This document shows positions 38,155 through 49,472 of a stretch of DNA of 64,000 nt, piece after piece. The notes beneath the pieces were generated by a model. It worked only from the letters and a program-made list of their open reading frames with translations. It had not been told where the DNA came from and made no database searches. The position numbers and the translations under genes are program-made. This stretch comes from Alcanivorax sp. (GTDB lineage: Bacteria; Pseudomonadota; Gammaproteobacteria; Pseudomonadales; Alcanivoracaceae), in contig JAKUPL010000024.1 in NCBI GenBank assembly GCA_022449455.1, forward strand, positions 1 through 64,000, read 5' to 3'. Position 1 is the first letter of the stretch. The number at the start of each line of letters is the position of its first letter.

Positions 38155-40041
38155 TTACACTTCAGCCAGGTTGCCTTTCTGTTCCAGCCAGACCTTGCGG
38201 TCGGAGGCGCGCTTCTTGCTGAGCAGCATATCCATCAGCTGGTGGGTGTCGTCGGCGCCGTCCACGCTGAGGCGCACCAGCCGCCGGGTGTCCCGGGCCA
38301 TGGTGGTCTCGCGCAGCTGCATGGGGCTCATTTCGCCCAGGCCCTTGAAGCGGGTAACACTGACCTTGCCGCGCTTTTTCTCCGCCTTGATGCGGTCCAG
38401 CACGCCGGCGCGCTCTTCCTGATCGAGGGCGTAGTACACGTCCTTGCCCACGTCGATGCGGTACAGCGGCGGCATCGCCACGAACACATGGCCGCCACGC
38501 ACCAGCGACGGGAAGTGACGCAGGAACAGGGCGCACAGCAGGGTGGCGATGTGCAGCCCGTCGGAGTCCGCGTCGGCCAGGATGCACACCTTGCCGTAGC
38601 GCAGACCGGTGAGATCGTCACTGCCGGGTTCGATACCCAGGGCCACGGCGATGTCGTGGATTTCCTGGCTGCCCAGTACTTCCGCCGGGTCCACCTCCCA
38701 GGTGTTCAGGATCTTGCCGCGCAGCGGCATGATCGCCTGGTAAACCCGATCGCGGGCCTGCTTGGCGGAGCCGCCGGCGGAGTCCCCTTCCACCAGGAAA
38801 ATCTCGGTCTGCGCCGGGTCGTCGCTGGTGCAGTCCGCCAGCTTGCCGGGCAGCGCCGGGCCGCTGACCACTTTCTTGCGGGTCACCTTCTTGGCGGCGC
38901 GCAGGCGCTTCTGGGCGTTGTTGATGCACAGCTCGGCGAGCCGCTCGGCTTCATCGGTGTGCTGGTTCAGCCACAGGGAGAAGGCGTCCTTGACCACCCC
39001 GGACACGAACGGGGCGGTCTGCCGGGAGCTGAGCCGCTCCTTGGTCTGGCCGGCGAACATGGGATCCTGCATTTTCACGCTGAGCACGTAGCAGGCCCGG
39101 TCCCAGATGTCCTCCGGGGTCAGCTTGACGCCGCGCGGCAGCAGGTTGCGGAATTCACAGAATTCGCGCATCGCTTCCAGCAGGCCGGAGCGCAGGCCGT
39201 TCACATGGGTGCCGCCCTGGGCGGTGGGGATCAGGTTGACGTAGGACTCGGTGACCAGCTCGCCGCCTTCCGGCAGCCACACCACCGCCCAGTCCACCGC
39301 TTCGGTGTCGGCGCTCATGGCGCCGTCGAACGCCTCGGCGGGCACCCGCTCCCAGCCCCGGGTGCTGTCCATCAGGTATTCCACCAGGCCGTCGGCGAAT
39401 TCCCAGGTTTCGCTTTCCCCGGTCTGCTTGTTGTCCAGGGTCACGTTCAGCCCCGGGCACAGCACCGCCTTGGCGCGCAGCAAATGGCGCAGGCGCGACA
39501 CCGAAATCTTCGGCGAGTCGAAGTATTTCTCGTCCGGCCAGAAGCGCATGATGGTGCCGGTGTTGCGCTTGCCCACCGTGTCGATCACTTCCAGGTCGCT
39601 GACTTTCTCGCCGCCGCCGAATTCCATTCGGTGCAGCTGGCCGTCCCGTTTGACCAGTACCTCCAGCTTCTTCGACAGGGCGTTGACCACCGACACGCCG
39701 ACCCCGTGCAGGCCGCCGGAGAACTGGTAGTTCTTGTTGGAGAACTTGCCGCCGGCGTGCAGGGTGGCGAGGATCACTTCCACGCCGGGCTTCTTCTGCA
39801 CCGGGTGCGGGTCCACGGGCATGCCGCGGCCGTCGTCCTCCACCTCGATGCCGCCGTCCGCCAGCAGCGTCACGCGGATGCTCTTGGCGTGGCCGGCCAG
39901 GGCCTCGTCCACGGAGTTGTCCACCACTTCCTGGATCAGGTGGTTGGGACGGCTGGTGTCGGTGTACATGCCCGGGCGTTTGCGCACCGGTTCCAGGCCC
40001 GAGAGGACCTCGATGTTTTCAGAGGTATAGGTGTTGCTCAT
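38155..40041 (-). CDS. parE: DNA topoisomerase IV subunit B
   Basis: This 628-residue protein has the GHKL ATPase domain (E-V-V-D-N-S-V-D-E-A, then G-G-L-H-G-V-G), a transducer domain and a TOPRIM domain with V-E-G-D-S-A-G-G and A-D-A-D-S-D-G-L-H. It supplies ATP-driven strand passage for topoisomerase IV with ParC. The ATG at 40041 starts M-S-N-T-Y-T-S-E-N-I-E-V-L. yqiA is just upstream, as in E. coli and Pseudomonas. Confidence 0.98.
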   Translation of the reverse strand: MSNTYTSENIEVLSGLEPVRKRPGMYTDTSRPNHLIQEVVDNSVDEALAGHAKSIRVTLLADGGIEVEDDGRGMPVDPHPVQKKPGVEVILATLHAGGKFSNKNYQFSGGLHGVGVSVVNALSKKLEVLVKRDGQLHRMEFGGGEKVSDLEVIDTVGKRNTGTIMRFWPDEKYFDSPKISVSRLRHLLRAKAVLCPGLNVTLDNKQTGESETWEFADGLVEYLMDSTRGWERVPAEAFDGAMSADTEAVDWAVVWLPEGGELVTESYVNLIPTAQGGTHVNGLRSGLLEAMREFCEFRNLLPRGVKLTPEDIWDRACYVLSVKMQDPMFAGQTKERLSSRQTAPFVSGVVKDAFSLWLNQHTDEAERLAELCINNAQKRLRAAKKVTRKKVVSGPALPGKLADCTSDDPAQTEIFLVEGDSAGGSAKQARDRVYQAIMPLRGKILNTWEVDPAEVLGSQEIHDIAVALGIEPGSDDLTGLRYGKVCILADADSDGLHIATLLCALFLRHFPSLVRGGHVFVAMPPLYRIDVGKDVYYALDQEERAGVLDRIKAEKKRGKVSVTRFKGLGEMSPMQLRETTMARDTRRLVRLSVDGADDTHQLMDMLLSKKRASDRKVWLEQKGNLAEV

Positions 40042-40069
40042 AGATGTCCTAAAAAACGCCGCGGGCGGG

Positions 40070-40654
40070 TTACAGCTCTATTCCGCAAAAGCGCAACACT
40101 AGCGGAACAAAGGCGTCGAAGTCATCAAAGCCGTGACTGCCGCCCAGCCCGCGGTAGAGGTGGCAGTCGGCGTAGTATTCCCAGCCGTCCCGCCAGTCGA
40201 GGGATTCGTCGCCGGTCTGGGTGAGCAGCAGCAGCTGCTCCGGCCGCTCGATCACCGGCACCTCGTAATGGCGCAGCTGCGCCACCCAGGCCGGGTCGAG
40301 CCGGTAGGCCTCGCCGGTGTGGTAGTTATGATTGATACCTGTGTATTTGTCCAGTAGTCGCCAGGGCCGCACCGCCGGATTGACCAGCGCCGCGCGCAGG
40401 TCATGATGCGCGGCCAGCCAGGTGGCGTAGAAGCCGCCCAGGGACGAACCGAGCAGCGCACAGGGGCCGGCGGCGGCCAGGGTGGCTTCCAGCAGCGCCA
40501 TGGCGCGGCGCGGTTCCGGGGGCAGGGCCGGGATGTGCAGCCGGTCGGCGGCGCCGGCTTGCTCGAACACCCGGCGCAGCACGCCGGCCTTGAACGAGGC
40601 CGGCGAACTGTTGAGCCCGTGGATGTAGATCAGGCTGGTGGCCGGTACGCTCAT
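40070..40654 (-). CDS. yqiA: YqiA family esterase
   Basis: This 194-residue alpha/beta hydrolase has an I-H-G-L-N-S-S opening motif, the nucleophile elbow G-S-S-L-G-G and the catalytic His in G-G-S-H-G-F. YqiA is a short-chain esterase of unknown natural substrate. ATG 40654 (MSVPATSLIYIHG) was chosen because it aligns with the family; the longer frame to 40729 has no ribosome binding site. It lies 28 bases upstream of parE. Confidence 0.9.
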   Translation of the reverse strand: MSVPATSLIYIHGLNSSPASFKAGVLRRVFEQAGAADRLHIPALPPEPRRAMALLEATLAAAGPCALLGSSLGGFYATWLAAHHDLRAALVNPAVRPWRLLDKYTGINHNYHTGEAYRLDPAWVAQLRHYEVPVIERPEQLLLLTQTGDESLDWRDGWEYYADCHLYRGLGGSHGFDDFDAFVPLVLRFCGIEL

Positions 40655-40813
40655 GGTTTCGCCGTCGGCTGCGGAATCGGACGCCAAGGGTACCGGGCCC
40701 GGCCACGCCCGGCCACTCCCGCCCGCCAAAGGTCGGTCCCCGCCGCCGCCCGTGCCGTGCTATAACCGTTTTATGACAATCGTTGATCAAGGAGGCCGCC
40801 ACCAAGGCATGCC

Positions 40814-42460
40814 ATGCTGACGTTGATGCACCTGGTGTCCGCGGTGGCACTGTTGGTCTGGGGCACGCACATCGTGCGCACCGGCGTATTGCGCGTGTAC
40901 GGTGCGCGGCTGCGGCGCTGGCTGGGCGGGCGCATGAACCGGGTGGTGGCGTTCGGCGCCGGCACCGGCGTCACCGCCCTGGTGCAGAGCAGCAACGCCA
41001 CCGCCCTGCTGGCCAGCGGCTTCGTCGCCGACGGCCTGATGCCACTGGCCACGGCGCTGGCGATTCTGCTCGGCGCCGACCTGGGCACCGCGCTGATGGC
41101 GCGGGTGCTGACCCTGGATCTGTCGTGGCTGTCGCCGCTGCTGGTGATCGTCGGCGTGCCGCTGTTCCTGTCGCGCAAGCAGAGCCGCGCCGGTCAGTTG
41201 GGCCGGGTGGCCCTGGGCCTGGGCCTGATTCTGATGGCCCTGGAGCAGATCATCACCGCCATGGGGCCGATCACCGAGGCCCGCGGCGTGCAGGTGCTGT
41301 TCGCGTCTCTGACCGGTGACCTGTTGCTGGACGCCCTGGTGGGCGCCCTGTTCACCCTGATCACCTGGTCGAGCCTGGCGGCGGTGCTGCTCACCGCCAC
41401 CTTGGCCGCCACCGACGTGCTGTCGCTGCCGGTGGCGCTGTCACTGGTGGTCGGCGCCAACGTGGGCAGCGGCCTGCTGGCGCTGATGAACACCAGCCTG
41501 CACAACGTGGCCGGGCGCCGGGTGGCGCTGGGCAATCTGCTGTTCAAACTGCTCGGCCTGGCCCTGGTGCTGCCGTTAATTCCGCTGCTGGCGCAGCGGA
41601 TGCCGGCCCTGCCGTTCGACAACCAAGACCTGGTGATTGGCTTTCACGTGGCCTACAACGGGCTGCGCTGCGTGCTGTTTCTGGCGCTCACCGGCCCCAT
41701 GGCGCGGCTTACCCGGCGGCTGATGCCGGACCGCCCGGACGGCACCGATGACCGCGCCCGGCCGCGCCACCTGGACCCGGATGCCCTGGACACGCCGCGG
41801 CTGGCCCTGGCCAACGCCACCCGCGAGGTGCTGCGCATGGGCGACACCGTGGAAACCATGCTCGACGCCATCGTCGAGGCGCTGCGCAACGAGCGGGTGG
41901 GCAGCGACCGCGACCTGGGCGCCCTGGACGACGAACTGGACGAGCTGTACACCGGCATCAAACTGTACCTGGCCCGGGTGTCCCGGGCCCAGCTGCAGGA
42001 GAGCGACCGGCGCCGCTGGTCCCAGGTGGTGGAGATGAGCATCAACCTGGAGCAGGCCGGCGATCAGATGGAGCACATGATGGAGAAGGTGCGCGACCGC
42101 AAGACCGCCCGCCGCCGCTCGTTCTCCGACAGCGGTCTGCAGGAGTTGATCGACCTGCATGGTCTGCTCAAGGCCAACCTGCGACTGGGCCTGTCCGTGT
42201 TTCTCAGCGGCGACGAGGAAAGCGCCCGCCAGTTGCTGATGGAGAAGAACCGCTTCCGCGCCCGCCAGCGTCAGCTTTCCCACGCCCATCTGGAGCGGCT
42301 GCATCGCAAGGTGGTGGAAAGCATCGAGACCAGCTCCCTGCATCTGGAGCTGATCGGCGACATGAAGCGCCTGAATTCACTGTTCTGCGCGGTGGCGTTT
42401 ACCGCCCTGGAAGGGCTGGAGGACGAGGGCGACCGGCGAGGGCGACCGGCCCCTCAGTAA
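40814..42460 (+). CDS. Na+/phosphate cotransporter with C-terminal PhoU-like domain
   Basis: This 548-residue protein has an N-terminal NptA-type transporter region (about residues 1-310). It includes L-V-Q-S-S-N-A-T-A-L-L in the first inverted repeat and W-S-S-L-A-A-V in the second. A PhoU-like helical domain (about 335-545) follows. The family takes up phosphate with sodium; PhoU-like domains are linked to regulation. ATG 40814 is the first codon of the first membrane segment. It converges on cpdA, overlapping by seven bases. Confidence 0.88.
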   Translation: MLTLMHLVSAVALLVWGTHIVRTGVLRVYGARLRRWLGGRMNRVVAFGAGTGVTALVQSSNATALLASGFVADGLMPLATALAILLGADLGTALMARVLTLDLSWLSPLLVIVGVPLFLSRKQSRAGQLGRVALGLGLILMALEQIITAMGPITEARGVQVLFASLTGDLLLDALVGALFTLITWSSLAAVLLTATLAATDVLSLPVALSLVVGANVGSGLLALMNTSLHNVAGRRVALGNLLFKLLGLALVLPLIPLLAQRMPALPFDNQDLVIGFHVAYNGLRCVLFLALTGPMARLTRRLMPDRPDGTDDRARPRHLDPDALDTPRLALANATREVLRMGDTVETMLDAIVEALRNERVGSDRDLGALDDELDELYTGIKLYLARVSRAQLQESDRRRWSQVVEMSINLEQAGDQMEHMMEKVRDRKTARRRSFSDSGLQELIDLHGLLKANLRLGLSVFLSGDEESARQLLMEKNRFRARQRQLSHAHLERLHRKVVESIETSSLHLELIGDMKRLNSLFCAVAFTALEGLEDEGDRRGRPAPQ

Positions 42461-43260
42461 CCTTTCACGGTGAGATCGACGTTGAACTCGATGCCTTCCA
42501 CCCGGCTCACGGCGGTGTCGATGCGGCCGTCCGGCCACAGATCCAGCCAGCGGTAGCCGGGGCTGGCGTCGTCCACCGCGAAGTCGTCGCTGCCGGGTTT
42601 GAACTGCACGCAGGTGCTGGGCACCGCCAGCAGGCGCACACCGTTGCGCTCGGCGTCGTACTCCTGGTGCACATGGCCCCAGAGAATGCCACGCACCCGG
42701 GGATGGGCGTCGATCACCGCAAAGAACCGCTCGGCGCTGGCCACCAGCTGGGTATCCAGCCAGCGGCTGCCCATCGGCACCGGATGATGATGCAGACACA
42801 CCAGCACGTGCTCGCCCCGCGCCGACGCCAGCGCCTGGTCGAGAAAGCTGAGATCGTCGTCGAACAGTTCGCCGGGCACCTCGCCGGGAATGGTGGAATC
42901 GAGCAGCACCAGGGTCCAGGGCCCCTCCTCCGCCACGCACGGGCTGATGCGACCGGCCTGGCCACTCAGGGCACGCAGCATCGGGGCCGGCTTGTCGTGG
43001 TTGCCTTCCAGCCAGTAGATCGGTGCCTCGAGCACCGCCAGGGTTTCTTCCAGGCGTTGATAGGATGGGTAGGAACCGTCCTGGGACAGGTCGCCGGTGG
43101 CGACCACGAAATCCGGCACCGGGCGCTCCTGGCGCACCCGCTCAAGCACTTTCTCCAGGCTGAACTGCGTGTTCAGACCCAGCAACCTGCCGTCGCGGTC
43201 CGCGAACAGGTGAAAATCGGACAACTGCACCATGCGCAGCGGTTGCACCGGTTGCGTCAA
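42454..43260 (-). CDS. cpdA: 3',5'-cyclic AMP phosphodiesterase CpdA
   Basis: This 268-residue calcineurin-fold protein has the metal motifs in order: L-S-D-F-H-L-F, T-G-D-L-S-Q-D-G, E-G-N-H-D, H-H-H-P and G-H-V-H. It hydrolyses cAMP to AMP and so tunes CRP or Vfr-type regulation. The ATG at 43260 is the natural start. It sits between yqiA-parE and the DUF1249-nudF pair, an order also known from E. coli and Pseudomonas, apart from the inserted Na/Pi transporter. Confidence 0.95.
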   Translation of the reverse strand: MTQPVQPLRMVQLSDFHLFADRDGRLLGLNTQFSLEKVLERVRQERPVPDFVVATGDLSQDGSYPSYQRLEETLAVLEAPIYWLEGNHDKPAPMLRALSGQAGRISPCVAEEGPWTLVLLDSTIPGEVPGELFDDDLSFLDQALASARGEHVLVCLHHHPVPMGSRWLDTQLVASAERFFAVIDAHPRVRGILWGHVHQEYDAERNGVRLLAVPSTCVQFKPGSDDFAVDDASPGYRWLDLWPDGRIDTAVSRVEGIEFNVDLTVKGY

Positions 43261-43476
43261 AGCCCCGCTCCCGTCCTTTTCTCAATCAAGATGGTCTTGG
43301 TCAAGATCGTCGTGATACCCGCGTCCGTGGCGACGCCACCGCGGGCCCCCGGTCAAAAACCGCCGGCATCCTCCCCGGGGAGACCAGCGGCCCTATGATT
43401 ATCGTCGGGTACGGTTATAGCGAAGATGGTGGCGGTTTGCCAGGAAGGGCGTTCGGATTCCGGAACCAATCCGCAG

Positions 43477-43931
43477 TCAGTCGCCGGTGGTGCCGGAGCG
43501 GCGCCAGGGCGGCGCGGCGTCGCGACCGTGATCGTGCACATGGGCCAGCCACTCGCCGAGAAAGCGATTCCACTGCGCCTTCTCGTCACGCTGGTGCATG
43601 TGCGAGTTGGGATAGGGATAGCGGGCCTGAACGCGACGGAACGGGCTGGCCTCGGTGACCTCGGCGAGGCGCGCGTCGTGATAGAGCCGCACGGTCAGGC
43701 GCGGCGCCGGCATGGCGTCGTGCAGAGCCTGGTCCTGCAAGCGCAGGGTGGTGGTGTAGGGCGAGCGTTCCAGCACGCGGATATGAACGGTGCGTGGGCG
43801 GCCGCGCCCGAGCGCCAGATCCAGGCTGTCCCGCTCGCCCAGGGCGCGGATAAAGGGCAGCAGGCGGGCGTAGTTGGATTCGCACTGGGCCATCAGGTCG
43901 CGAAAGTTCAACCGGTAACGGCGGGCGTTGC

Positions 43932-43935
<4 letters not shown>
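43477..43935 (-). CDS. DUF1249 family protein (YqiB-like)
   Basis: This 152-residue protein contains the DUF1249 segments R-Y-R-L-N-F-R-D-L-M, V-R-L-Y-H-D-A-R-L-A-E-V and Y-P-Y-P-N-S-H-M. Its function is unknown; it is consistently found between nudF and cpdA in gammaproteobacteria, as in E. coli yqiB. ATG 43935 overlaps the nudF stop codon by four bases (ATGA), so the two are probably translationally coupled. Confidence 0.9.
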
Positions 43936-46556
<2,621 letters not shown>

Positions 46557-46671
46557 CCGCACCCGTGTGACCGGAACCGGTAGGCAACAGGAGTGTCAAT
46601 CCCTTTTACTTGCCATTACCATACTGGCCAGTTCACCTTTAAAAAAACCGTTACCAACCATGGACAATGCA

Positions 46672-48099
46672 ATGAAGCGGAGCCCGATAACGCCCCTGAG
46701 TCTGCTGCTGGCCACCCTGGCCGCGGGCGGCGCCCAGGCCGCGGACCTCACCAATGTCGCCAACGCCGCCTGGGATTACGACGGTACCTGGCGCGCCGAC
46801 CGCCAGACCTGGGAAGCGGATCAGGAAACGCTGGTACAGGGGCGGGCCGCGCTGCTGCCGACCATCGATGCCAGCCACCGCCATTCGGAAATCAACCAAA
46901 CCTACGAATCGACGGGTGACCTGGAGATAGACGGTAGATCCCGTTCCACCTCGGTGACGCTAACGCAACCGCTGTTCCGCCTGGATGCCTTCTACGGCTA
47001 CAAGGAAGCCAAGTCGCTGACCTCCGTAGCCCAGGCCGAGTTCTACCAGTCCCGCCAGGATTTCGTGCTGCGCGTGGCGCAGGGCTACTTCGGCGTGCTG
47101 CGCGCCTGGGACACCCTGGTGTCCGCCCAGGCCGAGGAGAAGGCGATCAGCCGGCAGCTGGAACAATCCCAGGAACGTTTCGATGTGGGCCTGGTGGCCA
47201 GCACCGATGTGGAAGAAGCGCGCGCCGCCTACGACCTGGCCCGGGTGAACCTGATCGTCGCCGAGCAGGAATTCGATATCGCCCGCGACCAGTTAGAAAC
47301 ACTCACTGGTCGTAAATGGGAGACGCTGGCGGAGTTGCGCGACGATCTGCCGATGGAGGGGCCGCAACCGTCAAAAATGAACGCCTGGATCGATAAGGCC
47401 GCGTACCAGAATCCGCAGATTCTCGCCGCCCGCTACAGCGCCAAAGCAGCGGGTTTTACGGCCGACCGACAACTGGGGGCCATGCTTCCAAAGGTTCAGT
47501 TGTTCGCTGAGTATCAACACAACCACAATACCGATCCAAGCGTCTCGGGGGGCGACCCCGGCAATCAACTCACGCAATTCTACTCGACGCAACCGGACAC
47601 TAATTCAAAGACTATCGGCATTGAAGTAACCGTGCCGCTGTTCCGCGGTGGCGGCCTCAACAGCCAGCGCAAGCAGGCGGCCCTGCTCGCCGACGCCGCC
47701 GGCCAGCGGTACCAGCAGACGATCCGCGACATCAGCCAGCAGGCGCGCACCTTCTACCGCACCGTGGAAGCGGACGCCCTGCGCGTGGAAGCGCGCCGCC
47801 AGGCGATCCGCTCCACCCGCTCCGCCCTGGAAGCGACCCAGTCCGGCTACGAGGTGGGCACCCGCAACGTGGTCGACGTGCTCAACGCCCAGCAGGCGCT
47901 GTACGCCGCCCAGCGGGACTACGCCAACGCCCGCTACGACTACATCCTGGACACCCTGACGCTGAAGTCCGCCGCCGGCGAACTGGACGTGGAGGATCTG
48001 GTGGCGGTGAACGACTGGCTGTCCGGCCAGGAAACCCTGGACCTCTACAACCCGGACCTGGAAGGCCAGAGCGAAGCGCAGATGTTCAGCCCGCGCTGA
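46672..48099 (+). CDS. tolC: TolC-family outer-membrane channel protein
   Basis: This 475-residue protein has a signal peptide (L-L-L-A-T-L-A-A-G-G-A-Q-A) and the TolC fold of two repeats. Each repeat has a beta-hairpin leading to a surface loop and long coiled-coil helices. The first loop lies near residues 71-104, the second near 272-322. TolC forms the outer-membrane exit duct for efflux and type I secretion. ATG 46672 (MKRSPITPL) was chosen; ATG 46660 four codons upstream is also possible, and neither has a strong ribosome binding site. It is divergent from thiC and overlaps the end of convergent waaA by 55 bases. Both loop regions have much lower GC than the rest. Confidence 0.93.
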   Translation: MKRSPITPLSLLLATLAAGGAQAADLTNVANAAWDYDGTWRADRQTWEADQETLVQGRAALLPTIDASHRHSEINQTYESTGDLEIDGRSRSTSVTLTQPLFRLDAFYGYKEAKSLTSVAQAEFYQSRQDFVLRVAQGYFGVLRAWDTLVSAQAEEKAISRQLEQSQERFDVGLVASTDVEEARAAYDLARVNLIVAEQEFDIARDQLETLTGRKWETLAELRDDLPMEGPQPSKMNAWIDKAAYQNPQILAARYSAKAAGFTADRQLGAMLPKVQLFAEYQHNHNTDPSVSGGDPGNQLTQFYSTQPDTNSKTIGIEVTVPLFRGGGLNSQRKQAALLADAAGQRYQQTIRDISQQARTFYRTVEADALRVEARRQAIRSTRSALEATQSGYEVGTRNVVDVLNAQQALYAAQRDYANARYDYILDTLTLKSAAGELDVEDLVAVNDWLSGQETLDLYNPDLEGQSEAQMFSPR

Positions 48100-49322
48100 A
48101 GCGCGCCCCGATTGGCGGCCACCACCCCGGCGGCCGCTTCCCCCCGACGCCGGCGCTCGCCGGCGTCGTCGTACAGGGCGGCCAGCGCCGCCGCCAACGG
48201 CTGTTCCCCCTCGACCACGGTGAGCCCGCCGGCCTCGTCCAGCAGGGCGGCGATGGCGGTGAAATTGTGCAGATGGGGCCCGGTCAGCACCGGCAGGCCC
48301 CAGGCCGCCGGCTCCAGCAGATTGTGCCCGCCTACCGGCACCAGGGAACCGCCCACGAAAGCCAGGTCCGCGGCGCCGAACAGCATCAGCAATTCGCCCA
48401 TGGTGTCCGCCAGATACACCTGCACGCCCTGGTCAACCGGGTCCTGGCGGCTGCGCCGGGCCAGCCCGACGCCCTGCCGGCGAATCAGCCCGGCCACCTC
48501 GTCGAAGCGCTCCGGATGGCGCGGCACCAGGATCAGCAGGGCATCCGGGTGCGACTCGCGCAGCCGCCGGTGCGCCTCCAGCACCTTCTCGTCCTCGCCG
48601 GGATGGGTGCTGGCGGCGATCCACACCGGCCGCGTGCCCCAGGGCGCGCGCAGGTCAGCGGCCTGGCGCCGCACGTCGTCGGTGAGGCTGAGGTCGAACT
48701 TGATGCTGCCGTTGACCCGCACCTGGTCCGGGCTGGCGCCCAGCGCCTGGAAGCGGCGCGCTTCCGCCTCGGTCTGCACCGCCAGCACCTCGAAACGCGC
48801 CAGCATCGGCTGTACCAGACGCGGCAGGCGGGCGTAGCCGCGAAAGCTTTTCTCCGAGAGCCGGCCGTTCATCAGCAACAGGCGCGCGCCATGGGCGCGG
48901 GCGGCGGCGCACAGGTTGGGCCACAGCTCGGTTTCCAGAATCACCACCAGGCGCGGGTCGAAGGCACGCAGGAAGCGGCGGTAGGCGGTGGGCAGCTCCC
49001 AGGGGCAGTAAACGTGGGTGACCCGGTCGCCGAACAGGGCACGCACCCGTTCGGAGCCGGTGGGCGTGGTGGTGGTCACCACCAGCGGCGTGTCCGGAAA
49101 TTCCGCCAGCAACGCCTCGATCAACGGCGCCGCCGCCAGGGTTTCGCCCACCGACACCGCGTGAATCCAAACACTGCCGGAAAGGGTGCCGGGGCGGTAA
49201 CCCAGCGCCAACCGCTCGCGCCAGCGTTGCCGGTAGGCCGGCGCGCGGCGACCGCGCCACCACAGGCGCAGGAACAGGGCGGGCAGCAACAGGTACCAGA
49301 GCAGGGTGTACAGCGAGCGCAT
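48045..49322 (-). CDS. waaA: 3-deoxy-D-manno-octulosonic acid (Kdo) transferase
   Basis: This 425-residue protein has an N-terminal membrane anchor and a GT-B fold. W-I-H-A-V-S-V-G-E-T and I-L-V-P-R-H-P-E-R-F and the C-terminal F-V-G-G-S-L-V-P-V-G-G-H-N-L-L-E are all seen in WaaA. It adds Kdo residues to lipid IVA in LPS synthesis. ATG 49322 (MRSLYTLLW) has AAGGA seven bases upstream; the frame is open to 49364 without support. Its last 55 bases overlap the end of convergent tolC. Confidence 0.95.
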   Translation of the reverse strand: MRSLYTLLWYLLLPALFLRLWWRGRRAPAYRQRWRERLALGYRPGTLSGSVWIHAVSVGETLAAAPLIEALLAEFPDTPLVVTTTTPTGSERVRALFGDRVTHVYCPWELPTAYRRFLRAFDPRLVVILETELWPNLCAAARAHGARLLLMNGRLSEKSFRGYARLPRLVQPMLARFEVLAVQTEAEARRFQALGASPDQVRVNGSIKFDLSLTDDVRRQAADLRAPWGTRPVWIAASTHPGEDEKVLEAHRRLRESHPDALLILVPRHPERFDEVAGLIRRQGVGLARRSRQDPVDQGVQVYLADTMGELLMLFGAADLAFVGGSLVPVGGHNLLEPAAWGLPVLTGPHLHNFTAIAALLDEAGGLTVVEGEQPLAAALAALYDDAGERRRRGEAAAGVVAANRGALQRGLNICASLWPSRSGL

Positions 49323-49341
49323 GAAGAATCCTTGGGAGAAC

Positions 49342-49422
49342 GCCTGCACGCAAACACGCAACACGCTTGCACGCGCCGCGGCAAGACGGTGGGCGGGCGT
49401 GCAAGCGTGTTGCGTGCGAGCG
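49342..49422. repeat. Inverted repeat between waaA and the FAD oxidoreductase gene
   Basis: The core arms 49355-49374 and 49397-49416 are exact reverse complements over 20 bases (GCGTGCAAGCGTGTTGCGTG on the right), with partial matches outside. They lie in the divergent waaA-oxidoreductase gap. The word GCTTGCACGC is shared with the repeat at 38080-38150. Confidence 0.8.
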
Positions 49423-49472
49423 TCTTTCCCGTCCTATGCTAGCATAGCCGCGCGTTGAACCGAGGTGGCCCC

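Noticed and set aside
35908-40224. A 1438-codon open frame on the plus strand, antisense to parC and parE
   Set aside because: It is a by-product of GC-rich codon use in two strongly conserved genes. It is rich in His, Gln, Arg and Val, has no domain pattern and runs across both genes and their gap.
43261-43476. A possible small gene or RNA in the 216-base gap between cpdA and the DUF1249 gene
   Set aside because: I see no frame with a ribosome binding site, no strong hairpin with a T run and no clear promoter; it probably holds only the cpdA leader.
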